Positions 17,473 through 25,304 of a DNA stretch of 64,000 nucleotides are shown piece by piece. The notes beneath the pieces were generated by a model. It was not told the DNA's origin and did no database searches. It worked only from the letters and a program-made list of their open reading frames with translations. This DNA comes from Paraburkholderia tropica (GTDB lineage Bacteria > Pseudomonadota > Gammaproteobacteria > Burkholderiales > Burkholderiaceae). Location: the NCBI RefSeq assembly GCF_900109265.1, contig NZ_FNZM01000018.1:83021-147020 (forward strand), written 5' to 3'. Each line of letters begins with the position of its first letter. The stretch's first letter is position 1. A program made the translations under genes and the position numbers.

Positions 17473-19611
17473 TCAGCTTTTCATCGCGAACGCGCCCGCC
17501 ATGGCCTGACGAAACTCGCCGCCCGCGAGCGGCGATCCGCACAGAAAACCCTGCATCTGGTCGCATTCGAGCGCGAGCAGCTTGAGCGACTGCGCGACGG
17601 TTTCCACGCCCTCCGCCACCACTTCGATGCCCAGCACGCGGGCGAGCGCCATGACCGCCGAGAGCAGCGCCGAACTGCGCGCCGAGGTGTCGTCGAGACC
17701 GCTCACGAAGGCGCGGTCGATCTTGATCTGATCGACGCGGAAATCGTGCAGATGCCCGAGGCTCGACAACGCCGAGCCGAAGTTGTCGAGCGCGACGGCA
17801 TAGCCGCGGTCGCGCAACGACTGCACGATACGCCGCGTGCGGTCCACGTCCTGCATCGCGGTCGCTTCGCTGATCTCGAACATCAGGCGCTCGGGCGGCA
17901 CGCCGGCCGCCGTCACGATCGCGTCGATCCGCTCGACGATCCGCGGCAGATTGAACTGCATCGCCGAGAGATTCATCGCGATCGGCATCGGCGCGAGTCC
18001 TTCGCGATCCCACTCGACGAGATGCGCGCAGATCTCGCGCAGCACCCAGTCGCCGATGGCGATCATCAGCCCCGCGCGCTCGGCAATCGGAATGAATTCG
18101 AGCGGCGGCACGTTGCCGAGCACCGGATGCGCCCAGCGCAGCAGCGCTTCGGCGCCCGTCATGGCCTTGCCGTCCACGGTGAATTTGGGCTGAAACACGA
18201 GATCGAACTGCTTGCGCGCGAGCGCCACGTGCAGGTCGCGCTGGATATGCAGCGAGCGCAGCGTGGACTGGCTCATGCTGTCCTCGAAGCGGCGGAAGGT
18301 GTTGCGGCCGCCGCGCTTGGCGGCGTACATCGCGCAGTCGGCGTGGCTCAGCAGCGTGTCGAGCGTCGTGCTCTCGTCCTGCGAAAGCGCAATGCCGATG
18401 CTCGCGCCGATGCGGATCGGAATCGCCTCGGCAAGCACGAACTCGTCGGCGAGACTCGCGAGTATCTGGCGCGCGATGGTGTCGGCGATCGCGCCGGCAT
18501 CCGTATTGCCGATCGGGCTCGCATCGTTCGCCTCGGCACGCAGGCCGTTCCCGCGCCGCTGCGCGCCCGGCAAGCCCGACACCACCACCACGAATTCATC
18601 GCCGCCCAGCCGCGCCACCAGATCGCCTTTGCGCGCACAACCGGAAATGCGCTCGGCCGCCTGACGCAGCAGATCGTCGCCGATCTTGTGGCCGAGCGTG
18701 TCGTTGACGGCCTTGAAGCCGTCGAGATCGACGAACAGCACAGCCAGCGCGCCGCCGCCGCGCGTGCTGCGCTGGACGAGTTCCTTCGCGCGCGCCATCA
18801 GATACGCGCGGTTGGGCAGGTCGGTGAGCGCGTCGTGCGTGCCGAGATGACGAATGGTGCGGGTCGCGCGGTCGAGCGAGGCGGACAGGCGGCTCGCCTG
18901 CGTGCCGAAGATCCACAACGTGCCGACGAGCACCGCCGTCGAGGCCACGCCCACCACGAACGCCAGCGTGTTGGCGTCGACCTTGTGCGCGCTCAGGCAG
19001 CGGCTGCCCTCCGCGAACGTGGCGGCGCTCATGCCCGTGTAATGCATGCCGGTGATCGCGAAGGCCATGATGGCCGCGGCCGCCAGACGTTTCCAGACGA
19101 TGTTCTCGCGCCGCGAATCGCGCAGATGGAACGCGAGCCAGAGCGCCGCGATGGACGCGCCAATCGCGATCGCCACCGACAGCGCCACGCGCGAAAAGTC
19201 ATAGTCGATGGACGGCGACATGCGCATGGCGATCATGCCGGTGTAGTGCATGGCGGCCACGCCGACCCCCATCACCACGCCCGCCGCGAACAGGCGCCGC
19301 GCCGACAGATGGCCGCGGCTCACGGTGGCGAGCGCCACGAGCGCCGCGAGCACGGCGAGCGCGAGCGAGGCGGCGCTCACGTCGAGGTCGTAACCCACGG
19401 CAATCGGCAAGGTCAGCGCGATCATGCCGATGAAATGCATCGACCAGATGCCGATGCCCATCGCGCACGCACTGCCCGCCAGCCAGGCATGACGCCATCG
19501 GCTGCTGGTCACGGCACTGAGCATGGCCGCGCCTTCGAGCGCCGTAAATGACGCGAGGAACGCGACCACCACCGACAGACACGTCAACAGCGGGTTATAG
19601 ACACCGTTCAT
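17473..19611 (-). CDS. MHYT-GGDEF-EAL membrane protein
   Basis: 712 aa. Seven hydrophobic segments fill residues 1-235 and carry the three MHYT-type motifs MHFIGM (58), MHYTGM (121) and MHYTGM (189), proposed to bind copper and sense O2, CO or NO. The cyclase has intact GGDEF (336-340) with an RxxD inhibitory site (RKGD, 327-330). The phosphodiesterase keeps EAL (488-490), NLS and EGVET, but its catalytic loop reads DNFGSA (609-614) instead of DDFGTG, losing one metal-binding Asp. So phosphodiesterase activity may be weak or absent and net output may be c-di-GMP synthesis. The family includes MucR/NbdA/YkoW. It is monocistronic. Confidence 0.92.
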   Translation of the reverse strand: MNGVYNPLLTCLSVVVAFLASFTALEGAAMLSAVTSSRWRHAWLAGSACAMGIGIWSMHFIGMIALTLPIAVGYDLDVSAASLALAVLAALVALATVSRGHLSARRLFAAGVVMGVGVAAMHYTGMIAMRMSPSIDYDFSRVALSVAIAIGASIAALWLAFHLRDSRRENIVWKRLAAAAIMAFAITGMHYTGMSAATFAEGSRCLSAHKVDANTLAFVVGVASTAVLVGTLWIFGTQASRLSASLDRATRTIRHLGTHDALTDLPNRAYLMARAKELVQRSTRGGGALAVLFVDLDGFKAVNDTLGHKIGDDLLRQAAERISGCARKGDLVARLGGDEFVVVVSGLPGAQRRGNGLRAEANDASPIGNTDAGAIADTIARQILASLADEFVLAEAIPIRIGASIGIALSQDESTTLDTLLSHADCAMYAAKRGGRNTFRRFEDSMSQSTLRSLHIQRDLHVALARKQFDLVFQPKFTVDGKAMTGAEALLRWAHPVLGNVPPLEFIPIAERAGLMIAIGDWVLREICAHLVEWDREGLAPMPIAMNLSAMQFNLPRIVERIDAIVTAAGVPPERLMFEISEATAMQDVDRTRRIVQSLRDRGYAVALDNFGSALSSLGHLHDFRVDQIKIDRAFVSGLDDTSARSSALLSAVMALARVLGIEVVAEGVETVAQSLKLLALECDQMQGFLCGSPLAGGEFRQAMAGAFAMKS

Positions 19612-19725
19612 TCGTGGCCCTTTGCGCGCCCGTCTCTACTGCGCGTCGTTCTGATTCTGATTAGGTCTCGTGTTCGCACGCGCGTGAGCCGCCCGCAATC
19701 GGGCCGCACGGCGCGCGTGCACCGT

Positions 19726-19757
19726 CGCCGCGTCTCTCAGCGCGGCGGGGATTTTTT
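19726..19757 (+). terminator. Terminator-like hairpin with T tract, no matching upstream gene
   Basis: CGCCGCG (19726-19732) pairs with CGCGGCG (19741-19747), followed by GGGA and six T residues. The orientation would end rightward transcription, yet both flanking genes run leftward, so it may block read-through from antisense transcription or be fortuitous. Confidence 0.35.
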
Positions 19758-19897
19758 AGTCGTCGACAAGACGCATCGATGCCTATCGACTCACGCCATA
19801 TCGGCAGATACGGGAAAACCTTAAGGTCAATCGCACACGGCGCGCCAGCGTTTGCTTCGTTAATTGATTACGGCGCATTACCGCGCGCCCGGGCGGC

Positions 19898-20767
19898 TCA
19901 GTTCTTGACCGGATAAAACCAGAGATTGCGGTCGGTATAGCCGAATTGCCGGAGAATGGCGGCGAGCGAGCCGTCGGCGCGCATTTCGTCGAGCGCGCGC
20001 GAGACCGCGTGATTCAGATCGACGTCGCCCTTGCGCAGCGCATAGCGCGCGTAACCGTATTCCTGCGGCAACGGCCGGTAATCGGTCACGAACTCCATGC
20101 CCGCATTCGGATGCTGCTTCAAAAAGAGGCCGATCTTGATGCCGTCTTCCATCGCCACATCGATGCGCCCCGCAATCAGATCCGCGAATTCGGCTTCGCT
20201 GCTCGTATAGAGCTTCAGCTCCTTGAGATCCTTGCGCCCTTCTAGCAACTGGTGATTGAGGCTCCCGCGCAAGGTGCCGATCGTGCGGCCGCTGAAGTCG
20301 TCCCAGCCGTGAATCTTCAACGGATTGCCGCGCTGCACGGCGATCGCCGAGCCATACCAGTAGGCCGGACTCGTGAACGCCACCACGCGCAGACGCTGCG
20401 CGTTCTCGTGCAGGTTGTCGACGATGATATCGGTGCGGCCCGAGAGCAGCGTCGGAATCATCGCGTCGAACGGCATGATGTTCCAGGTGACTTTCTCGAT
20501 GCCGAGCCGCTTCATGATCTCCTTGAAGATGCGCACGTCGGTGCCGTCGAACGCGTGCGTCTTGTCGTCGAGATAGGTGGACGGCGGATCGGCGGCGATC
20601 GCGAGCGTCACGCCGTTGCGCACCGCGCGCGCATACGAGCCGTCACCGCCATCGAAACGCACCCCGCTGATGACGCCGTTGCTCGCCACGTTGTCGTCGG
20701 CGAAGGCGTTGGGCAACGCGACCAGACCCGCCAGCAAGGCGGCCAGCGCCAGCATGTATTTGCGCAC
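19898..20767 (-). CDS. Periplasmic amino-acid-binding protein of an ABC importer
   Basis: 289 aa with a clear signal peptide (RKYMLALAALLAGLVALPNA, cleavage after AFA). The body is a type II SBP_bac_3 protein: GTDVRIFKEIMKRLGIEKV, FTSPAYWYG, GTLRGSLNHQLLEG and the late GDVDLNHAVSRALDEMRADG segment are typical of polar or dicarboxylic amino-acid binding proteins. I choose the GTG at 20767 because a GTGGAG lies 6 bases upstream; the ATG at 20755 would leave a short signal peptide. The permease gene lies about 100 bp upstream in the same direction. No ATPase gene is adjacent. Confidence 0.88.
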   Translation of the reverse strand: MRKYMLALAALLAGLVALPNAFADDNVASNGVISGVRFDGGDGSYARAVRNGVTLAIAADPPSTYLDDKTHAFDGTDVRIFKEIMKRLGIEKVTWNIMPFDAMIPTLLSGRTDIIVDNLHENAQRLRVVAFTSPAYWYGSAIAVQRGNPLKIHGWDDFSGRTIGTLRGSLNHQLLEGRKDLKELKLYTSSEAEFADLIAGRIDVAMEDGIKIGLFLKQHPNAGMEFVTDYRPLPQEYGYARYALRKGDVDLNHAVSRALDEMRADGSLAAILRQFGYTDRNLWFYPVKN

Positions 20768-20865
20768 GAAACGCTCCACGGAAAAGTAAATTAACGACGC
20801 TTTTAAAGCATCAAAATACAGGTTGCTCGCGCATGAAACGCGGCATGCGCGCGATGCGGCGCGGA

Positions 20866-21567
20866 TCAGCGGCGTGAGGTCGTGGGGTTGCCGAAGCGCG
20901 GACTGCCCATCTTGCGCTCCAGCCAGCGCACGACGAACGCGCTCGGCCATGAGAACGCCAAATATATCGCGCCAATGATCGTGAAGACGGTGGCGTACTG
21001 AAAATTCGTAGAGGAAATAATCTGACCGGTGAACATCAGTTCCTTGACGGTCACGATGGAGACGAGCGAGGTGTCCTTGAACAGCGAAATCGCGTAATTG
21101 CCGAGCGGCGGCACGACGATGCGCAGCGCCTGCGGCAGCACCACGAGTTTGAGCGCCTGCCCGTTCGACATGCCGAGCGCCTTCGCGGCTTCGAGCTGGC
21201 TTTTGGGCACCGCGAGTATGCCGGCGCGATAAACCTCGGCGAGATAGGCCGAATAATTGATCGACAATCCGAGTACGCCCGCCATGAACGGATCGAACCG
21301 AATCCCGAACGAAGGCAAGACGAAATAAATATAGAAAAGCTGCAATAGCGCGGGCGTGCCGCGAATCAACTCGATATACGCGGAAGCGAGCAGGCTCGGC
21401 AGCCGCGCATGGCTGATCTTCGCCATTGCGAGCACGAGGCCGCACGGCAGGCTCAGCGCCAGAATGCAGAACGTCAATTCGAGGCTCGTCAGCGCGCCGC
21501 GCAGCAGATCGGGCAGATAGTGGCTCGCGCCGTGCAGGTCGAACAGGTCCGGAAGCGTAGTCGGCAT
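20866..21567 (-). CDS. Amino-acid ABC transporter permease (HisM/GltJ family)
   Basis: 233 aa from the ATG at 21567, preceded closely by AAGGAA; an ATG at 21591 gives eight more residues but has no ribosome site. There are five or so membrane helices. The EAA loop that docks with the ATPase is EAAKALGMSNGQALKLVVLP. ELIRGTPALLQLFYIYF is the usual second motif of this family. It is in line with the downstream binding-protein gene. The importer must borrow an ATPase encoded elsewhere, since none lies in this window nearby. Confidence 0.9.
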   Translation of the reverse strand: MPTTLPDLFDLHGASHYLPDLLRGALTSLELTFCILALSLPCGLVLAMAKISHARLPSLLASAYIELIRGTPALLQLFYIYFVLPSFGIRFDPFMAGVLGLSINYSAYLAEVYRAGILAVPKSQLEAAKALGMSNGQALKLVVLPQALRIVVPPLGNYAISLFKDTSLVSIVTVKELMFTGQIISSTNFQYATVFTIIGAIYLAFSWPSAFVVRWLERKMGSPRFGNPTTSRR

Positions 21568-21619
21568 GAATTCCTTGCCCGCGGCGGCCATGCGGGAGTG
21601 CAGTAGTGCGTGTGGAAAG

Positions 21620-21646
21620 GATTGAGCGGATTGAACGGGTTGAGCG
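21620..21646 (+). repeat. 9-bp tandem repeat (3 copies) in the permease leader
   Basis: GATTGAGCG, GATTGAACG and GGTTGAGCG lie just upstream of the leftward permease gene. Copies are imperfect. Confidence 0.55.
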
Positions 21647-21802
21647 GGTCGTGCCGGGAATAGCGGTCATGCGGGCGCGCCGGGCGCCGGTCGGGCGGCG
21701 CGCGTTCGCACAGGCGCGTACTTGCACTTAATTGCACGTGCCGGCTCGTAAGCGATCTTAGGCGCCCGTGCGCGCCGATGCGCGCTTATCCGTACTGGTT
21801 AG

Positions 21803-22642
21803 TTACCCGCGCGTGGCAAGCTGCGGCTGCACCTGCGCGCCGAGCATGCTGCTGATCCGCTCCGCATACATCCGCAACGTGCCGCCCAGGGCATGCAGGT
21901 CGTTGTCGCTGAGGCCGGTCTTGAGCGTGGTGACGCTGATCGCCGCCACGCCCTCGCCGTCGCGGTTGGTGATCGCGGAACCCACGCAGACCACGCCGAT
22001 GTTGTCTTCCTCGTCGTCGAACGCATAGCCGCGCTCGGCAACCAGAATCAGATCGCGCATGAGTTCGGCGGGCGTGGTGCGCGTGAACTGCGTGCGTTGC
22101 GGCATGCCGGTATGCGCGAGCAGTTTCACGACGCGCGCGGGCGGCAGAAGCGCCATCAGCGACTTGCCGAGCGCCGAGCAATGCGGCAGTTCGCGCTGGC
22201 CGAGCGCGGACGCGATGCGCACGATGCCCGCCGCCTCCACGCGCGCGATCGCCACGGCGTAGCCCTCGTCGTCGAGCACCGCGAGCCGCGACGTGAGACC
22301 GGTGGTTTCGGTCAGTTCGCGCAGCACCGGCATGGCGAGCTGCGAGACGCCGATATCGGCCGCCGCCCGGTCGCCGAGATGCACGAGCGCGAAGCCCAGC
22401 CGGTAACGGCGCGAGCCGCCGAGCCGCACGTCGATCACGTAGCTGCGCGCCAGCAGCGTCTGCAACAAGGCGAACGCCGTGCTTTTCGACACGCCGATGA
22501 TCGTGGCGATTTCCGCCACCGTGAGCCCCTCGCTGCCGCAGGCTCCCAAGGCTTCCAGCACGTCGAGCGCGCGGCTGACGCTGCGAAGCGCATAACGGTC
22601 TTCGGTATTTTGAGCGATGGGTGTTTGAGCGGCAGATGTCAT
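21803..22642 (-). CDS. IclR-family transcriptional regulator
   Basis: 279 aa from the ATG at 22642; a GTG at 22711 extends it by 23 unlikely residues. The winged helix-turn-helix occupies about residues 15-80 (SRALDVLEALG, TVAEIATIIGVSKSTAFALL). The GAF-like effector domain follows, with the family pattern HCSALGKSLMALLP and a late GVAAISVTTL. IclR proteins bind small carbon compounds. It is transcribed toward the amino-acid importer genes and may regulate them or itself through the inverted repeats 115 bp upstream. Confidence 0.88.
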   Translation of the reverse strand: MTSAAQTPIAQNTEDRYALRSVSRALDVLEALGACGSEGLTVAEIATIIGVSKSTAFALLQTLLARSYVIDVRLGGSRRYRLGFALVHLGDRAAADIGVSQLAMPVLRELTETTGLTSRLAVLDDEGYAVAIARVEAAGIVRIASALGQRELPHCSALGKSLMALLPPARVVKLLAHTGMPQRTQFTRTTPAELMRDLILVAERGYAFDDEEDNIGVVCVGSAITNRDGEGVAAISVTTLKTGLSDNDLHALGGTLRMYAERISSMLGAQVQPQLATRG

Positions 22643-22756
22643 TTTTATTTCGTGTTCGTCCTGATTCGCCCCGTTAGCGAACCCCTCCGACGAAACGCTA
22701 GCTTCGCACACTCGATATTGACAGTCACTAGTGCTGAACCTACCATAAATAACACT

Positions 22757-22783
22757 ACCGAACCGCGTTCGGTATAGCCGAAC
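22757..22783. promoter_or_regulatory. Three alternating CCGAAC/GTTCGG half-sites upstream of the IclR gene
   Basis: ACCGAAC (22757-22763) and GTTCGGT (22767-22773) form a perfect 7-bp dyad with a 3-bp gap. The same GTTCGG also pairs with CCGAAC at 22778-22783 across 5 bp. Multiple dyads like this suit an autoregulated IclR protein. Confidence 0.5.
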
Positions 22784-22916
22784 GATTGAATCCAGCGCGA
22801 TTTGGGAAGCGCCGCGGATTCACCGCGCGCCCAACCCAAAACAGACGACAACAGGACGCCATCAGGCCGGCGATGCACTCAGGGCATGTGCATCGCTCAA
22901 CGCCGGGCGAAGAACA

Positions 22917-23174
22917 ATGGGAAGCCTATCGGAACGGGGTTTACACAGCGCCAGACAGCAGAAGCTGTCGGGCGCTCATTCGTCGAAACTCGCTCACGAC
23001 GAGATTTTGCATATCAAGGCGGTACTGCGACGATTGTCCAACGAGGACATGAACGATTTAGGTTTGCCACCGGGTTATTGGCGCAAGCGTTTGCGCGACC
23101 TGATGCAAACCCACCAGTTGTCGAATGGCCAATTCGACGAGATCGACCAGCTGCTGGCTTCCTTGAAAGAATAG
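22917..23174 (+). CDS. Small conserved hypothetical protein
   Basis: 85 aa. I do not recognise a named function. The C-terminal half (EILHIKAVLRRLSNEDMNDL, then GLPPGYWRKRLRDLM) is charged and helical and has the feel of a small conserved domain like DUF1127 proteins, in which an L-x-L-x-DIGL-like core is followed by basic residues. The N-terminal 25 residues are poorly ordered. A GGGCGAAG stretch precedes the ATG. It is divergent from the IclR regulator across 270 bp and convergent with merR. A regulatory or RNA-binding role is only a guess. Confidence 0.55.
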   Translation: MGSLSERGLHSARQQKLSGAHSSKLAHDEILHIKAVLRRLSNEDMNDLGLPPGYWRKRLRDLMQTHQLSNGQFDEIDQLLASLKE

Positions 23175-23296
23175 TGGCGAGCGGTCAGCTTTTCCGGCCA
23201 AAAAAATAGAACCTGAGAGCGTTTTAAACCCGAACTATGCCTCGCGCATAGCCAATATCGTAATCAAATTCGGGATGCAGCTACGCGCTATTGGCA

Positions 23297-23842
23297 TTAG
23301 GCGCGTTTGAGCGGACGACGCAATGGCGCGGCTTGAGTCGTTATGGTGGTTTTCGCCGTGATTTTCGTCGCCGCTTTACGGGCAGTGGGTGTTTTGCGGA
23401 GTGTTTTTACGTCGCCGGCAGCCAGCGCGGGCGCTTTCACGCGTCCTGCACGGATGCGCGAAAGCACGCGCTGGGCGTTGGCGGAGCAGTCCATACCTTC
23501 GGGCTTCGCTTCGATTTCGGCGATCAGCGCCACGAGCTGAGCCCTGCTTTGCGCGAGGCGCTGTTCCAGCGCCTCGATTTCCGCCACCTTGCCGCGCAGC
23601 GTGTCGATCAGCGTCCCGTGCTGCCATTGCGCATTGTCGAGCGGCAGCAGCATGCGAATCTCGTCGAGACTGAAACCGGCCTGTTGCGCGCTGGTAATCA
23701 GATCGAGCACCAGCACCGCTTCGGGCGCATAGCTGCGGTAACCGTTCGGTTCGCGGTCGGCTTTGAGCAGGCCGATGTCTTCGTAAAAACGAATACGCGA
23801 AGCCGCCAGCCCCGTGCGTTGCGCCAGTTCTCCGATTTTCAT
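23297..23842 (-). CDS. MerR-family transcriptional regulator
   Basis: 181 aa. The N-terminal winged helix (MKIGELAQRTGLAASRIRFY, EDIGLLKADREPNGYRSYAP) is textbook MerR, followed by the dimerising coiled coil (residues about 75-115). The C-terminal 50 residues are a basic Thr/Ala/Lys tail, not a metal-binding loop; only one cysteine (in GMDCSANA) is present there, so metal sensing is unlikely. It is divergent from the Old Yellow Enzyme gene. Both promoters carry the long 19-bp spacer that MerR proteins act on, which supports autoregulation and control of the reductase. Confidence 0.92.
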   Translation of the reverse strand: MKIGELAQRTGLAASRIRFYEDIGLLKADREPNGYRSYAPEAVLVLDLITSAQQAGFSLDEIRMLLPLDNAQWQHGTLIDTLRGKVAEIEALEQRLAQSRAQLVALIAEIEAKPEGMDCSANAQRVLSRIRAGRVKAPALAAGDVKTLRKTPTARKAATKITAKTTITTQAAPLRRPLKRA

Positions 23843-23902
23843 GTTCCTCGCCTCCGCGCGCGGGTCGTTCCCGCAGGGGGTGCCGATCGTCTGCCAGTCT
23901 GT

Positions 23903-23933
23903 ACTTTAAGCTTAAAGTCAACCTGAAGGTCAA
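23903..23933 (-). promoter_or_regulatory. merR promoter with 19-bp spacer and palindromic operator
   Basis: On the minus strand, TTGACC (23933-23928), 19 bp, then TAAAGT (23908-23903). A 16-bp perfect palindrome, ACTTTAAGCTTAAAGT (23903-23918), covers the -10 side. It matches the reductase promoter at 25 of 31 positions. Confidence 0.65.
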
Positions 23934-24004
23934 GCGCCCACGCGAGCCCAGCTTGCCCTATCGCCACGATAGAAAAAATTCGCGCGCCCACTCGCTCGCG
24001 GCCA

Positions 24005-24035
24005 TTGACATTCAAGTTAGCTTCAACCTTAAAGT
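24005..24035 (+). promoter_or_regulatory. Old Yellow Enzyme gene promoter of the MerR-activated type
   Basis: TTGACA (24005-24010), a 19-bp spacer, then TAAAGT (24030-24035). The spacer is 2 bp longer than normal for sigma-70 and contains a dyad around AAGTTAGCTT, the hallmark of promoters untwisted by MerR regulators. It lies 27 bp upstream of the start codon. Confidence 0.7.
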
Positions 24036-24062
24036 CGGCACACGATCCAGTGAGGTGAAGCC

Positions 24063-25304
24063 ATGAACGTGTTCGACCCGTTATCCCTGCCGAACGGCTC
24101 GGTCATTCCGAACCGCATTGCCAAAGCGGCGATGGAAGAAAACATGGCCGACGCGCATCACGCGCCGTCGGCGCAACTGATGCGGCTCTACGAGGCGTGG
24201 GCGGAAGGCGGCGCGGGACTGCTCATCACCGGCAACGTGATGGTCGACAGCCGCGCGATGACCGGCCCCGGCGGCGTAGTGCTCGAAAACGACCGGCACC
24301 TCGACGCATTTCGTCAATGGGCGCGTATCGGCCGCTCGCACGGCGCGCAATGCTGGCTGCAGATCAATCATCCGGGCCGCCAGATGCGCGCCAATCTCGG
24401 GCAGCCGACGTGGGCGCCGTCGGCCGTGCCGCTCGCGCTGGGCAGTATGTCGAAGCACTTCGCCACACCGCACGCGATGACGCAGGCGGTCATCGAAGAC
24501 GTGATCGAGCGCTTCGCACGCACCGCGCAGCTCGCCGAGCGCGCGGGTTTCACCGGCGTGGAGATTCACGCGGCGCACGGGTATTTGCTCAGCCAGTTCC
24601 TCTCGCCGCTGAGCAACCGCCGCACCGACCGGTGGGGCGGCTCGCTCGCGAATCGCGCGCGGCTATTGCTCGACGTCGTCAAAGCCGTGCGCGCCGTGGT
24701 CTCGCCGCAATTCGCCGTAGCCGTCAAACTGAATTCCGCCGATTTCCAGCGCGGCGGTTTCAGCGCCGACGACGCGCGCGGCGTCGTGCAATGGCTCAAC
24801 GAACTCGATGTCGATCTGGTCGAATTATCGGGCGGCAGTTACGAAGCGCCCGCGATGCAGGGCGACGCGCGCGATGGCCGCACGCTCGCGCGCGAAGCCT
24901 ATTTCGTGGAGTTCGCGCGCGATATCCGCAAGATAGCGACGATGCCTGTGATGGTCACAGGCGGCATTCGCCGCCACGCCATCGCGCAACAGGTGGTCGC
25001 GAGCGGCGTGGATATGGTGGGCATCGGCACGGCGCTCGCCATCGATCCGACGCTGCCGAGCGCGTGGCGTGCTGGCCGCGACGCGGCGCCCGCGCTCGCG
25101 CCCATCGCCTGGAAGAACAAGTCGCTCGCCTCGCTCGCGAACATGGCTGCCGTGAAATTCCAGTTGCAGCGTTTGAGCGTGGGAAAGCGGACCGATCCGA
25201 ACGTCTCGCCGCTGCGCGCGCTGATCGTTCAGCAAGTGGCCGAAGCGGCGCGCACGCGACGCTACCGCCGCTGGATCACGCAGTCGCGGCAGGCAAAAAA
25301 CTGA
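24063..25304 (+). CDS. NADH:flavin oxidoreductase, Old Yellow Enzyme family
   Basis: 413 aa, a single (beta/alpha)8 FMN domain without the iron-sulfur extension. The substrate-site segment HAAHGYLLSQFLSPLSNRRT, the RxDxWGGS-type turn (TDRWGGSLANRARL), an early WLQINHPGRQ and the late phosphate-binding TGGIRRHAIAQQV and GVDMVGIGTAL are all family marks. It reduces activated C=C bonds using NAD(P)H. Ribosome site GAGGTGAAG. Its control by the divergent MerR protein suggests induction by an electrophile or an unsaturated carbonyl compound. Its TGA is immediately followed by the reverse stop of the convergent chemoreceptor gene. Confidence 0.92.
   Translation: MNVFDPLSLPNGSVIPNRIAKAAMEENMADAHHAPSAQLMRLYEAWAEGGAGLLITGNVMVDSRAMTGPGGVVLENDRHLDAFRQWARIGRSHGAQCWLQINHPGRQMRANLGQPTWAPSAVPLALGSMSKHFATPHAMTQAVIEDVIERFARTAQLAERAGFTGVEIHAAHGYLLSQFLSPLSNRRTDRWGGSLANRARLLLDVVKAVRAVVSPQFAVAVKLNSADFQRGGFSADDARGVVQWLNELDVDLVELSGGSYEAPAMQGDARDGRTLAREAYFVEFARDIRKIATMPVMVTGGIRRHAIAQQVVASGVDMVGIGTALAIDPTLPSAWRAGRDAAPALAPIAWKNKSLASLANMAAVKFQLQRLSVGKRTDPNVSPLRALIVQQVAEAARTRRYRRWITQSRQAKN

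Noticed and set aside
17389..19551. 720-codon open frame opposite the MHYT-GGDEF-EAL gene
   Set aside because: Composition is that of an antisense shadow; the minus-strand protein has all the domain motifs.
19726..19757. Terminator for a rightward gene near 19.7 kb
   Set aside because: No rightward gene precedes it; it was kept only as a low-confidence hairpin.
23235..23251. CTATGC-N5-GCATAG hairpin between the small protein and merR
   Set aside because: Only 6 bp of stem and no T tract; too weak to call a terminator.
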